Assembly: GCA_041397775.1 (NCBI GenBank)
Contig: JAWKWB010000012.1
Span: forward strand, 62,001-126,000
Direction: 5' to 3'
Source of the DNA: Ga0077555 sp041397775
GTDB lineage: Bacteria; Pseudomonadota; Alphaproteobacteria; Rhizobiales; Hyphomicrobiaceae
DNA length: 64,000 bases
This document shows, one piece after another, positions 43,500-53,177 of the stretch (its first letter is position 1; every line of letters begins with the position of its first letter). The notes under the pieces were generated by a model, which was not told the origin of the DNA, searched no databases, and worked only from the letters and a program-made list of their open reading frames with translations. The position numbers and the translations under genes are program-made.

Positions 43500-44903
43500 A
43501 TGATCGACCGGGCCTACCGCGTCTTCTCCCTCAGCCTCATAGCGATCGCCATGCTCACAGCAACTACCTTCGCCCGCCATGCCGAGGCTGCAACCCGCGC
43601 TTCGGAAGCCACACTCCCGAACGGCATGCGCATCGTGGTCATTCCCGACCATCGCGCCCCCGTGGTCACGCACATGGTGTGGTACCGCACCGGCGCCGCC
43701 GACGAGCCGCCGGGCGTGTCGGGGATCGCGCACTTCCTCGAGCACCTGATGTTCAAGTCGACGGACACGATCCCGAACGGCGAATTCTCCAAGATCGTCT
43801 CGCGGCTGGGAGGCCAGGACAACGCCTTCACGGCGCAGGACCTCACCGCCTACTTCCAGCGCGTCGCCAAGGACCGCCTGCCCAAGGTGATGGCGCTGGA
43901 GGCGGACCGCATGGTTCACCTGCGCCTCGAGGAGAAGGAAGTCCTGACCGAGCGCAACGTCATCCTGGAGGAGCGGCGCACGCGGGTGGAGAACAATCCC
44001 GCCGCCATCCTGGACGAGCAAATGAATGCGGCGCTGTTCATGTCGCACCCCTACGGCATTCCGGTGATCGGTTGGGAGCACGAGATCGCACGGCTGTCGC
44101 GCGAGGATGCGCTGGCCTTCTACAAGACGCACTACGCGCCCAACAACGCCATTCTCGTCGTCTCGGGCGACGTTACGCTCGACGAAGTGCGCAAGCTCGC
44201 CGAGGCGACCTACGGCAAGATCCCCGCGAACCCGGCCGTGGTGCCGCGCGCGCGGCCACAAGAGCCGCCGCACCGTGCCGCACGCCGCCTGGAACTCAAG
44301 GATCCGCGCGCCGGCAAGGCCTCATGGCATCGCATGTACCTGGCGCCCAGCTACAAGACGGCCGCCCCGGGCGAAGCGGAGGCCCTCGACATCCTGATGA
44401 AAGTGACCGCGGACGGTGCGACGAGCCGGCTCTACAAGGCCCTCGTCGTCGAGCAGCGGATCGCGTCCAGCGCCCGCGGCTACTACAGCGGCAGCGGGCG
44501 GGACGACGGCAAGATCTCGATCGTGGTCGTGCCCGCCGACGGCGTGCCGATGGCAAAGGTGGAGGCAGCGGTCGATGCCGTGCTCGCCGACGTCCGCAAG
44601 AACGGCGTCACGGCGGCCGAGATCGAGCGCGCGAAGAAATCCTACATCGCCGAGTACGTCTATGAGGCCGACAGCCAGGCGACACTGGCGCGCCGATACG
44701 GCTGGGCCCTCACGGTCGGCCAGTCGGTGGCGGACATCGAGGCCTGGCCCGACCGGATCGCAAAGGTGACGCCGGAGGCCGTGCAGGCTGCCGCGCAGAA
44801 GAGCTTCGACATCCGTCGTTCGGTGACGGGCACCTTGTTGCCGGAGGCGCCTGACGCTCCGCCGCAGTCCGCGGCCAATCCAGCCAAGCCCAACCGCTCC
44901 TGA
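43500..44903 (+). CDS. M16 family zinc peptidase, catalytic subunit
   Basis: A 467-residue exported peptidase: signal peptide (about residues 1-30, ending HAEA-A), then the inverted zinc motif HFLEH (HxxEH) with the downstream Glu in NVILEERRTRVEN. M16 proteins degrade or process peptides in the periplasm. It pairs with a second M16 gene 17 bases downstream that lacks the zinc motif, as in PqqL-like or processing-peptidase-like heterodimers. Confidence 0.92.
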   Translation: MIDRAYRVFSLSLIAIAMLTATTFARHAEAATRASEATLPNGMRIVVIPDHRAPVVTHMVWYRTGAADEPPGVSGIAHFLEHLMFKSTDTIPNGEFSKIVSRLGGQDNAFTAQDLTAYFQRVAKDRLPKVMALEADRMVHLRLEEKEVLTERNVILEERRTRVENNPAAILDEQMNAALFMSHPYGIPVIGWEHEIARLSREDALAFYKTHYAPNNAILVVSGDVTLDEVRKLAEATYGKIPANPAVVPRARPQEPPHRAARRLELKDPRAGKASWHRMYLAPSYKTAAPGEAEALDILMKVTADGATSRLYKALVVEQRIASSARGYYSGSGRDDGKISIVVVPADGVPMAKVEAAVDAVLADVRKNGVTAAEIERAKKSYIAEYVYEADSQATLARRYGWALTVGQSVADIEAWPDRIAKVTPEAVQAAAQKSFDIRRSVTGTLLPEAPDAPPQSAANPAKPNRS

Positions 44904-44920
44904 CGCCGGGAGGAAAATCG

Positions 44921-46498
44921 ATGAACGACCAATCGACATCGCGGGGCGGCGCGACCTTCCGCTCGCTGGGCCTGACGGTGGCCGGCATCGCCGCGGCGCT
45001 GATCGGCGTGGCGTTGCTGCGGCCCTCCGCCCCGCAGGCGCGTGACGCGGCCAAGCCGGCGCTGGCGGCCCCCCCCACGGGCCAGACCAAGGGTTCCAGC
45101 ACCGCACCGAAGATGGCGGAGGCCAAGCCGGACGCGAAGACCGCACCCAAGACGGGGACCGGGCCTGCCGCCATTCCGACCACGGCCGAGCCTCGCGCCA
45201 CCGTTTCCGCGCGTCGTGCAGCTCCAGAGCAAGTCAAACCGAGCATGAAGATTCAGCAAGTCACGAGCCCCGGCGGCATCAAGGCCTGGTTGGTCGAGGA
45301 GCACAGCGTTCCCCTGCTGGCCGTGCGGTTCTCCTTCGACGGCGGCAGCTCGCAAGATCCGGCCGGCAAGGAAGGCGTCGCGAACTTCCTCACCGCGATG
45401 ATGGACGAAGGCGCGGGCGATCTCGATCACACAAAGTACCAGGAGCGCATGGAAGAACTGGCCATGCGCATGAGCTTCACGGACGACGCCGACGTCATGT
45501 ACGGCAGCTTCGAGACGCTGACGGCGAACCGCGATGCGGCCGTCGACATGCTGCGCCTGGCGATCACGAAGCCGCGCTTCGACCAGGAGGCCGTGGAGCG
45601 CATTCGCAAGCAGCTTCTCAGCGGGCTCGCGTTCGCCGCCAAGAATCCCGACCGCGTCGTGCAGAGGGAATGGAGCGCGCTGGCATTCAAGGGCCACAGC
45701 TATGGCCGGCCCGCCAACGGCACGCCAGCCACCGTCGCCGCCATCACGCGAGACGATCTCGTCGCCTTCCGCCAGAAGAACTTCGCCCGCGACACGCTGC
45801 ACGTGGGCGTCGTCGGCGACATCAGCGCCGCAGAGCTCGGCGTGCTGCTCGACCGCGTGTTCGGCGATCTGCCTGCCAAGGCCGACATCACGCCCGTGGG
45901 CGACGCGGCGCCCGATGCCAAGGACAAGCTCAAGATCATCGAGATGGACGTGCCCCAGTCGGTCGTGCGCTTCGGCATGAACGCCCTGCCCCGCAAGGAC
46001 AAGGATTTCATGGCGGCCTACGTACTGAACCAGATCCTGGGCGGCGGCGGCTTCGCGTCGCGACTGATGGAGGAGGTGCGCGAGAAGCGCGGCCTCGCCT
46101 ACTCCGTCTACAGCTACATCCAGCCGATGCGCCGGGCCTCGATCTTCGCGGGCGGCGTCGCCACCAAGAACGAGGCGGTCGCGCAATCGATCGACGTGAT
46201 CAAGCAGGAGCTGACGCGCATGGCGGCCGACGGGCCGTCGCAAACGGAACTCGACAACGCCAAGAGCTATCTCACGGGCTCCTTCCCGCTGCAGCTCGAC
46301 ACCAACGCGAAGATCGCCAATCGTTTGCTCTGGATGCAGCTCGAGGACACGGGCATCGACTACATCGACACCCGCAATGCGCAGATCGACGCGGTAACGC
46401 TCGACGACGTGAAGCGGGTTGCAAAACGCCTGCTCAAGGTCGACGATCTCATCATCACGGTGGTGGGCAAGCCCAAGGGGCTGGCGCCGCGCGGTTGA
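44921..46498 (+). CDS. M16 family peptidase, non-catalytic subunit
   Basis: A 525-residue M16 paralogue with an N-terminal membrane segment (about residues 16-35) and a Pro/Ala/Lys-rich linker (about 36-105). Where the catalytic subunit has HxxEH, this one reads GVANFLTAMMDEG, so it cannot bind zinc there; the substrate-binding Arg/Tyr block (EKRGLAYSVYSYI) is kept. It likely forms a heterodimer with the preceding gene product. Confidence 0.9.
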   Translation: MNDQSTSRGGATFRSLGLTVAGIAAALIGVALLRPSAPQARDAAKPALAAPPTGQTKGSSTAPKMAEAKPDAKTAPKTGTGPAAIPTTAEPRATVSARRAAPEQVKPSMKIQQVTSPGGIKAWLVEEHSVPLLAVRFSFDGGSSQDPAGKEGVANFLTAMMDEGAGDLDHTKYQERMEELAMRMSFTDDADVMYGSFETLTANRDAAVDMLRLAITKPRFDQEAVERIRKQLLSGLAFAAKNPDRVVQREWSALAFKGHSYGRPANGTPATVAAITRDDLVAFRQKNFARDTLHVGVVGDISAAELGVLLDRVFGDLPAKADITPVGDAAPDAKDKLKIIEMDVPQSVVRFGMNALPRKDKDFMAAYVLNQILGGGGFASRLMEEVREKRGLAYSVYSYIQPMRRASIFAGGVATKNEAVAQSIDVIKQELTRMAADGPSQTELDNAKSYLTGSFPLQLDTNAKIANRLLWMQLEDTGIDYIDTRNAQIDAVTLDDVKRVAKRLLKVDDLIITVVGKPKGLAPRG

Positions 46499-46538
46499 TC
46501 GCGACCGCTCGCGGCTGGACGATACGAAGGGTTGGGGC

Positions 46539-47909
46539 ATGAGCACGCAGGACTCCGGATTGACGACCATCGCAGGCGAGGATGGCCGCGTGCTCTTGCG
46601 CCAGGATATTCGCGGATGCCTGGAGACCCGTATCGGGGCCTCCGGCCTTTCCGAGCAATCGCTCGATCACTGGCTGGGCCGCCTCGAAACGCCGCTGGCG
46701 GAACTGAAGGAAAGCTATCGCAACGGCGCGATGCCGCATCTGAGCATCGCCGCCGCGCGCGACGACATCGACGAAGCCGAAGCCGCCGTGGCGAAGCTGT
46801 GCGAGGGCGCCAGCACGGTCGTCTTCCTCGGTACGGGCGGCTCGAGCCTGGGCGGACAGACCATCGCCCAGCTCAACGGCTGGAACATTCCCGGCGGCGC
46901 GGATGCGGCCCAGCGCAGGCGGCCGCGCACGCGGTTCTACGACAATCTCGACGGGGCGACGTTGGCTGGCGCACTGGCCAGCCTCGACCTCGGCGCGACG
47001 CGGTTCGTCGTCATCTCGAAATCCGGCGGCACACCCGAAACGCTCGTGCAGATGGCGGCTGCCCTCGCTGCGATCCGCGAGGCCGGACTCGATGCGCGGA
47101 TCCCGCATCTTTTCCTGGGCGTGTCCGATCCCTCGCCGGCCGACAAGCCGAATGCGCTGCGCCGCGCGTGCGGCCAGCTCGGCATTCCCGTGCTAGATCA
47201 CCCCCGGGACATCGGCGGCCGGTTCTCGTGCCTGTCCGTCGTCGGGTTGCTGCCGGCGCTGGTGCGCGGCCTCGATGCGCGCGCCATCCGTGCCGGCGCC
47301 CAGCGGGCGGTCGATGCGCTCGCCAACGCGAACGGGCCGGACGCGCTGATGCCGGCGGTGGCTGCCGCCATCGTCATCGGCCTCGCCAACGAGGGTGAGA
47401 TCGATATCAGTGTGATGATGCCCTATGCGGACCGCCTCGCGCGGTTCTCGCACTGGTACGTGCAGCTTTGGGCGGAAAGCCTGGGCAAGGACGGCGAAGG
47501 CACGACGCCGCTCGCCTGCCTGGGGCCGCTCGACCAGCACAGCCAGCTCCAGCTCTTCATGGATGGGCCGAAGACCCACTACCTCTCCGTCCTGCGCGTG
47601 AACGATGCGCCGAAGGGACCGAAGATCCCGAAGGATCTCGCCGATCTCGTCGGCGTACCGTTCATGGCCGAGCGGCAGGTGGGCGACCTCGTCGCCGCCC
47701 AGGCAAGCGCCATCCCCGAAGCCCTGGGGAAAGCCGGCCGTCCCGTGCGCACTCTCGACATCGACCGGCTTGACGAGGCGGCCATGGGCGCCTTGATGAT
47801 GAACATGATGCTCGAGACGATTCTCGCCGCGCGCCTGCTGGAGGTGAATGCCTTCGATCAGCCGGCGGTGGAGCTGGCCAAGGTGCTCACGCGACAGAGA
47901 TTGTCGTAG
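46539..47909 (+). CDS. pgi: Glucose-6-phosphate isomerase
   Basis: A 456-residue phosphoglucose isomerase converting glucose-6-phosphate and fructose-6-phosphate. Sugar isomerase motifs include FLGTGGSSLGGQ, ISKSGGTPETL and WAESLGKDGEG. It is shorter than the ~550-residue enterobacterial form and belongs to the compact type. The ATG at 46539 begins 40 bases after the M16 gene. Confidence 0.92.
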   Translation: MSTQDSGLTTIAGEDGRVLLRQDIRGCLETRIGASGLSEQSLDHWLGRLETPLAELKESYRNGAMPHLSIAAARDDIDEAEAAVAKLCEGASTVVFLGTGGSSLGGQTIAQLNGWNIPGGADAAQRRRPRTRFYDNLDGATLAGALASLDLGATRFVVISKSGGTPETLVQMAAALAAIREAGLDARIPHLFLGVSDPSPADKPNALRRACGQLGIPVLDHPRDIGGRFSCLSVVGLLPALVRGLDARAIRAGAQRAVDALANANGPDALMPAVAAAIVIGLANEGEIDISVMMPYADRLARFSHWYVQLWAESLGKDGEGTTPLACLGPLDQHSQLQLFMDGPKTHYLSVLRVNDAPKGPKIPKDLADLVGVPFMAERQVGDLVAAQASAIPEALGKAGRPVRTLDIDRLDEAAMGALMMNMMLETILAARLLEVNAFDQPAVELAKVLTRQRLS

Positions 47910-47995
47910 CCGACGATCTCGCGCCCCAGCCGCAAGCCGGCACGACGTCGCCCCGGGCACGCGCGCAAGACGCGCCATCCACAGGGAGCCGACGC

Positions 47996-49807
47996 TTGGC
48001 CGTTCGCCAACTTTCGCCTGAAACGATCAACCGCATCGCGGCCGGAGAGGTCATCGAGCGGCCGGCCAGCGTCGTCAAGGAGCTGGTCGAGAACGCCATA
48101 GACGCGGGCGCGCGCAACATCGAGATCGTCACGGCGGGCGGCGGCATCTCGCTCATCCGCGTGACCGACGACGGCTCGGGCATGAGCGGGGAGGATCTGC
48201 GTCTCAGCGTGGAGCGGCACGCGACCTCGAAGCTCGACGACGAGGATCTGCTCGACATCCGCACGCTGGGCTTTCGCGGCGAGGCACTGCCGTCGATCGG
48301 CTCCATCGCGCGCCTGTCCATCGCGACGCGGCACCGCGACATGGCATCCGGGCTGGAGATCGTCGTGGACTGCGGGCGGCGCAGCGACATCCGGCCCGTC
48401 GCCGTCAATGCGGGAACGAAGGTGGAGGTGCGCGACCTGTTCTCGGCGACGCCCGCGCGCCTTAAATTCATGCGCTCGGAGCGGGCGGAGAACCTGGCCA
48501 TCGGCGAGACGGTGAAGCGGCTCGCCATGGCGCATCAGGACATCGCCTTCTCTTTGACGACGGGGGAGCGCGCGGGGCTCGTGCTGCCCGCCTCGCCCGA
48601 AGGCAGCGACGGCCTGCTGCGCCGCCTGGGGCGTATCATGGGGCGCGAATTCCTGACGGATGCGCTGGCGATCGACGGCGAGCGCGAGGGCATCGCGCTC
48701 ACCGGCTTCATCGGCCTGCCCACGCTACATCGCCCCGATACGTCGCTGCAGCTCCTGTTCGTCAATGGGCGGCCGGTGAAGGACCGGCTTCTGCTGACGG
48801 CGGTGCGGGCGGCCTATGGCGATCTCGTGCCGCGCGGACGCAACCCGCTGGTGGCGCTGTTCATCGGGCTCGATCCGCATGCCGTCGACGTCAACGTGCA
48901 CCCGACCAAGGCGGAGGTGCGCTTTCGCGATTCCGGCGCCATCCGCTCGCTCGTCATCGGCGCCATCCGGCATACGCTCGAGCAGGCCGGGCATCGGGCC
49001 AGCGTCATCGGCGGCGGGCGCATGGCGGAGAGTTTCGCCGCGCAGGGCGCGGCTGCGCCGACTGCGCCGCATGCGCCATCATGGAGCGGGGCGCCGCCCG
49101 CATCGGCCGGCTGGAGCCGCCCCGTGCAGCCGCCACGCGACTGGCAGGCTCCGCTCATGGGCTTTGCCGCGCCCAGCGCCAATACGGCGGCGTTCGTGGC
49201 CGAACCCGCGCAGGCGCCGCCTGTCGACTATCCGCTGGGAGCTGCGCGCGCGCAGCTGCACGAGACCTACATCCTCGCGGAGACGGCCAACTCGCTGATC
49301 CTGGTCGACCAGCATGCCGCGCACGAGCGCATCGTGTACGAGCACATGAAGCAGATGCTGGCCCAGGGCGGCGTCGAGCGGCAGGGGCTGCTCGTGCCCG
49401 AGGTGGTCGAAATGGAGCCCGACGAAGCGGCACTCCTCGTCGATCATGCAGAGGAACTGGCGGAACTCGGCCTTTGCCTTGAGGCCTTCGGCCCCGGCGC
49501 CATCGCGGTGCGCGAAGTGCCATCCATTCTGGGCCGGACGGACGTGCAGGGCCTCGTCCGCGACCTGCTGTCCAGCGTGCTCTCGGAGAACGGTGCGGTG
49601 CCACTCAAGGAGCGGCTCGAAGCGGTCTGCTCGCGCATGGCCTGCCACGGCAGCGTCAGGGCCGGGCGCAAGTTGACGCCGTCGGAGATGAATGCGCTGC
49701 TGCGCGCCATGGAGGCGACGCCGTTCTCGGGCCAGTGCAATCACGGGCGGCCGACCTACGTCGAATTGAGCCTCAACGACATCGAGCGGCTGTTCGCCCG
49801 GCGATGA
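47996..49807 (+). CDS. mutL: DNA mismatch repair protein MutL
   Basis: A 603-residue MutL. The N-terminal GHKL ATPase has INRIAAGEVIERPASVVKEL, ENAIDAGA and DDGSGM; the C-terminal domain carries the endonuclease motif DQHAAHERIVYE (DQHA-X2-E-X4-E) and a CNHGRP zinc motif. It should therefore nick DNA itself, as in organisms without MutH. The linker (about 340-410) is Pro/Ala-rich. Start is a TTG at 47996 with AGGGAG upstream. Confidence 0.95.
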   Translation: MAVRQLSPETINRIAAGEVIERPASVVKELVENAIDAGARNIEIVTAGGGISLIRVTDDGSGMSGEDLRLSVERHATSKLDDEDLLDIRTLGFRGEALPSIGSIARLSIATRHRDMASGLEIVVDCGRRSDIRPVAVNAGTKVEVRDLFSATPARLKFMRSERAENLAIGETVKRLAMAHQDIAFSLTTGERAGLVLPASPEGSDGLLRRLGRIMGREFLTDALAIDGEREGIALTGFIGLPTLHRPDTSLQLLFVNGRPVKDRLLLTAVRAAYGDLVPRGRNPLVALFIGLDPHAVDVNVHPTKAEVRFRDSGAIRSLVIGAIRHTLEQAGHRASVIGGGRMAESFAAQGAAAPTAPHAPSWSGAPPASAGWSRPVQPPRDWQAPLMGFAAPSANTAAFVAEPAQAPPVDYPLGAARAQLHETYILAETANSLILVDQHAAHERIVYEHMKQMLAQGGVERQGLLVPEVVEMEPDEAALLVDHAEELAELGLCLEAFGPGAIAVREVPSILGRTDVQGLVRDLLSSVLSENGAVPLKERLEAVCSRMACHGSVRAGRKLTPSEMNALLRAMEATPFSGQCNHGRPTYVELSLNDIERLFARR

Positions 49808-49827
49808 TGGCGCCGCGCGCTGGCATC

Positions 49828-51021
49828 TCAGGGGCCGTGTGAAGCATAGCGCTGGCGTGCGGGCACCTGCACGATGTCGCGCTCGGGCCATCTGAGCGCG
49901 GTCAGGCTGCCGCCGAAGACGCAGGCCGTATCGAGGCCGATCGTGCGGCCGACCCAGACCGCCTCGAGCCTGGGCACATGGCCGTAGGCGACATGGACCA
50001 TCCCGCGATAGTCGTGGATCCAGCCATCGCGCGCGACGGGGTCCTCCGGGTCATCGCCCTCCTTGGTCTCACCATAGAGGCAGAACTCGCGCACGGCGCC
50101 CGTGTGACGCCCGACCATCTCCTCGCGCAGACCGGCATGGGCGACGGCGAGACGGCCGCCGTCGAGCCACAGTTGCACAGGCAGGCCATCGAGGAATTTC
50201 GCGCATTCCTGCCGCAGCCGCGGGCTGTCGCCTTGCATCTGCGCGATGGTGGCGCCGTTGCCGTAGGCGATCTTGACGTTGCGCCCGTTCAGCCAGCGCA
50301 GGAACTTGGCGTCGTGGTTGCCGAGCACGCAGAAGGCCTGAGCGGCGTTGGTCATCGCCATGACGATGCGCATCACGTCCGGCGCGCGGGGGCCACGGTC
50401 GACGAGATCGCCGAGAAAGATCACGCGACGGCCGGCGGGGGCCTCGACGCGCACGGTTCGCTCGCCGTCGTCGCGGCCCCACGCGATGCGATAGCCGAGC
50501 CTGGCCAAAAGCTCTTCCAGCTCGTCGCAGCAGCCGTGAATGTCGCCGATGATGTCGAACGGTCCCCTCTCGTGCCGCACGTCACACGGCAGGCGCTCGC
50601 GCACGATGTCGACGTCGGCCAGCGGCTGCGCTGCGGGGATGGTCAAGACCTCGCGGAAGCCCTCGTCATGGAGATGCGCATAGGCGCTCTCGGCATGGTG
50701 GGCCTGCAACAGCAACGCGATCGGGCGGGCGTAGTTTCGCCGCGCCGTGGCGACAAGGGCCGCGCGTTGCTGGCGGCCGAGATCGTGTCCGTCGACGAGC
50801 GTCAGGTGGCGGTGCTGGAGCCGCAGTCCAACGACCTCATGGAGCAAGCGCTCGATGCCATCGGCCACGTCGCCGGTGCCATCCAGCCCCGCGACGGCAC
50901 GACAGGCTGCAAGCCCCGTCGTCTCCGCGGGCGCGAACCAGCGCGCGACGGCCTCGCTCACGTCGTCGCCGCGCCGTCCCAGAAGCGCCACCAGGCAATA
51001 GTCGGGAATGGTCAGCCGCAT
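49828..51021 (-). CDS. Pnkp-like protein: decayed kinase domain fused to metallophosphatase
   Basis: A 397-residue protein. Residues about 165-397 are a calcineurin-like phosphatase with all motifs: GDIHGC, FLGDLVDRGP, LGNHDAKF and AVAHAG. The first ~160 residues align with the 5'-polynucleotide kinase domain of bacterial Pnkp (start MRLTIPDYCLVALLG, later LTLVDGHDLGRQQR), but the P-loop, normally GSSGSGKST, reads GRRGDDVSE, so ATP binding is unlikely. The ligase/adenylyltransferase part of full Pnkp is absent. It may act as an RNA or nucleotide phosphatase only. It is convergent with mutL and divergent from meaB. Confidence 0.8.
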   Translation of the reverse strand: MRLTIPDYCLVALLGRRGDDVSEAVARWFAPAETTGLAACRAVAGLDGTGDVADGIERLLHEVVGLRLQHRHLTLVDGHDLGRQQRAALVATARRNYARPIALLLQAHHAESAYAHLHDEGFREVLTIPAAQPLADVDIVRERLPCDVRHERGPFDIIGDIHGCCDELEELLARLGYRIAWGRDDGERTVRVEAPAGRRVIFLGDLVDRGPRAPDVMRIVMAMTNAAQAFCVLGNHDAKFLRWLNGRNVKIAYGNGATIAQMQGDSPRLRQECAKFLDGLPVQLWLDGGRLAVAHAGLREEMVGRHTGAVREFCLYGETKEGDDPEDPVARDGWIHDYRGMVHVAYGHVPRLEAVWVGRTIGLDTACVFGGSLTALRWPERDIVQVPARQRYASHGP

Positions 51022-51086
51022 CGTCGCGAAGTCCCCGTGATGCTGCGGCGTCGCCACGCCCGGCGCGCCATGAGAGACAATTTTTT

Positions 51087-51128
51087 GCTCGTGTCCCCCT
51101 TCGTTCCGGCATTGGCTCCGAGACGAGC
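51087..51128. repeat. Possible decayed long hairpin
   Basis: Short stem TGCTCGT / ACGAGCA around a loop holding CATTGGCTCCGAG. The left side (TTGCTCGTGTCCC) matches the spacer plus outer arm of hairpin A2 and the loop recalls D1, suggesting a degenerate relative. It lies between the divergent Pnkp-like gene and meaB. Confidence 0.4.
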
Positions 51129-51252
51129 AGCACGGGGCTGCGAATGCGGGAAGTGGAGCACGTGCATGGCAGGAATGGCGCGCGCGCACATGGCTGTCAA
51201 ATCGCCCCCACGAAAATCGCCAAACTGCTTGCGGGCAACAGGAATCGGCACC

Positions 51253-52314
51253 ATGCTCGCCCCCATGATGCGATGCACCACAACCCGAACGGCGGCAGCG
51301 CCGGCACGTCCGCAGACACGCTTGAGCGTGGCGGAATACGCGCGCGGCATCCGCGCCGGCGACCGCGCCATGCTCGGGCGCGCCATCACGCTCGTGGAGA
51401 GCGTCCGGTCCTCCGATCAGGCGCTGGCGCGCGAACTCCTGCAAGAGCTTTTGCCCGATACGGGCAAGGCGAAACGGATCGGCATCACGGGCGTACCCGG
51501 TGTCGGCAAGTCGACGACCATCGACCAACTCGGCGTCAATCTCATCGCGGCAGGGCACAAGGTGGCGGTGCTCGCCGTCGATCCCACGTCGCGGCGCACG
51601 GGCGGGTCGATCCTGGGCGACAAGACGCGCATGCAGCGACTGGCCCAATCGTCCGATGCGTTCATCCGCCCCTCGCCAACGTCGGGTACGCTGGGCGGCG
51701 TCGCGCGGCGCACGCGGGAGACGATGGCGCTGGTGGAGGCCGCCGGGTTCGACGTGGTGATCGTGGAGACAGTAGGCGTCGGCCAGTCCGAAACGACCGT
51801 CGCCGACATGGTGGACTTCTTCCTGGTGCTGCTGCTCGCGGGCGGCGGCGACGACCTGCAGGGCATCAAGAAAGGCATCATCGAGATCGCCGACATGATC
51901 GCCATCAACAAGGCGGACGGCGACAATGCGGCGCGGGCGGGCAAGGCTGCCGCCGAATATCGCGGCGCGCTCAACATCCTGACCCCGCAATCGCCGAACT
52001 GGGCTCCGCCCGTGCTGACGATCTCGGGTCGCGACGATATCGGCCTCGATGCGTTGTGGACCAAGATCCTCGAGCACGAGCGCATCATGACGGCGTCGGG
52101 CGAGCGGGAGGCGCGGCGGCGCCAGCAGGCGGTCAGCGCCATGCGCGACATGCTGACGGACCGCGTCATGGAAGCCCTGCGCGAGAGCCCGGCCGTGGCC
52201 CGACGCCTGCCGGAGGTGGAGGCCGCCGTGCAGCAGGGCCGCATGACGCCCGCCTTCGCGGTGGAGGAGATCCTGTCCCTCTGGCAGGCCGGCGCGCGCC
52301 CCCCGACAGGCTGA
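51253..52314 (+). CDS. meaB: Methylmalonyl-CoA mutase-associated GTPase MeaB
   Basis: A 353-residue G3E-type P-loop GTPase that loads and protects B12-dependent methylmalonyl-CoA mutase (ArgK/MeaB family). Motifs: GITGVPGVGKSTT (Walker A), VAVLAVDPTSRRTGGSILGDKTRM, VIVETVGVGQSE and NKADGDN. The ATG at 51253 has CAGGAA upstream; later in-frame ATGs are alternatives. No mutase gene is in the window. Confidence 0.92.
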   Translation: MLAPMMRCTTTRTAAAPARPQTRLSVAEYARGIRAGDRAMLGRAITLVESVRSSDQALARELLQELLPDTGKAKRIGITGVPGVGKSTTIDQLGVNLIAAGHKVAVLAVDPTSRRTGGSILGDKTRMQRLAQSSDAFIRPSPTSGTLGGVARRTRETMALVEAAGFDVVIVETVGVGQSETTVADMVDFFLVLLLAGGGDDLQGIKKGIIEIADMIAINKADGDNAARAGKAAAEYRGALNILTPQSPNWAPPVLTISGRDDIGLDALWTKILEHERIMTASGEREARRRQQAVSAMRDMLTDRVMEALRESPAVARRLPEVEAAVQQGRMTPAFAVEEILSLWQAGARPPTG

Positions 52315-52373
52315 GGGGAAGGCAGCATCCGCATCCCGTCCCGATCGCTCGAAGTAATGCCACGGCGCCAACG

Positions 52374-53060
52374 ATGTCCAAAGACCGCCCCGCCATCCTG
52401 CTGACCGGCTTCGGTCCGTTCCCCACTGTGGCTGCCAACGCAACCTCCGTACTCGTGCCCATGATCGCGGAGGCTGCACGCGAGATCTTTCCGGATGTGA
52501 AGATCGTCGACGCCGTCCTGCCCACCGAGTGGCACGGGGGGCTGCATGCGGCCGAGCAGCTCTATCACCGCCACAACCCGGCCGTGGCGCTGCACTTCGG
52601 CGTGTCGGGGCGCGCGAGCGGTTTCGAGATCGAGACGCGCGGACGCAATCGCTGCTCGATGTCGATGGATGCGGCGGGTTTCCTGCCGATGGGCCATGAG
52701 CTGGCGCCGGACGGACCGGAATTCCTGGTCAGCCCGCTGCCGGCCTCCCACATCGTCCAGCGGCTGCGGCGGCGGGGCATTCCCGCGATGATCTCCCGCG
52801 ACGCGGGCGGCTATCTGTGCAACGCGCTGCTTTATCACGTGCTCTCGCAACGGGGGCACCGGGTCGCTTCGGCGCGAAGCGGCTTCATCCATCTGCCGGC
52901 GAACCTCGTGCACGAGCGTACGCCGTGGCGGGGGCCGCTGCGCTCATGCCGGCTGTCCTGGGACGACGTGGTGGCGGGCGGCGTCGAAATCATCGCCACG
53001 TGTCTGCGGCGCACGTCGCCGACAGCACCTCCGCAGCCCAAGCGCCGCCTGGCGATGTAG
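52374..53060 (+). CDS. pcp: Pyroglutamyl-peptidase I (pyrrolidone-carboxylate peptidase)
   Basis: A 228-residue cysteine peptidase of family C15 removing N-terminal pyroglutamate. ILLTGFGPFPTVAANATS at the N-terminus, the catalytic Cys in GGYLCNALLYH and the His in GFIHLPAN are visible. The Glu-containing block (FEIETRGRN) is more divergent than usual. Its role beside meaB is unclear; it follows by 59 bases. Confidence 0.87.
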   Translation: MSKDRPAILLTGFGPFPTVAANATSVLVPMIAEAAREIFPDVKIVDAVLPTEWHGGLHAAEQLYHRHNPAVALHFGVSGRASGFEIETRGRNRCSMSMDAAGFLPMGHELAPDGPEFLVSPLPASHIVQRLRRRGIPAMISRDAGGYLCNALLYHVLSQRGHRVASARSGFIHLPANLVHERTPWRGPLRSCRLSWDDVVAGGVEIIATCLRRTSPTAPPQPKRRLAM

Positions 53061-53177
53061 CGCCCCGAAACGGGGCAGGCGGAACCGCGTATCGTCACCG
53101 AAGGTTTAAGGATTGTCGGCTAGCCTCCCGCTGGGATCGCCCGCGCCCGCCGCCGATCCGGGAGCCTCGTCACGCGC

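Noticed and set aside
47996..48010. Missing start codon of mutL suggesting truncation
   Set aside because: A TTG start with AGGGAG upstream gives the full conserved N-terminus; TTG and GTG starts recur in this window (lspA, mreD, mntH, CoA transferase).
51022..52479. Extension of the Pnkp-like minus-strand frame up to 52479
   Set aside because: Homology to the kinase-phosphatase begins at the ATG at 51021; the rest is antisense to meaB and has no family features.
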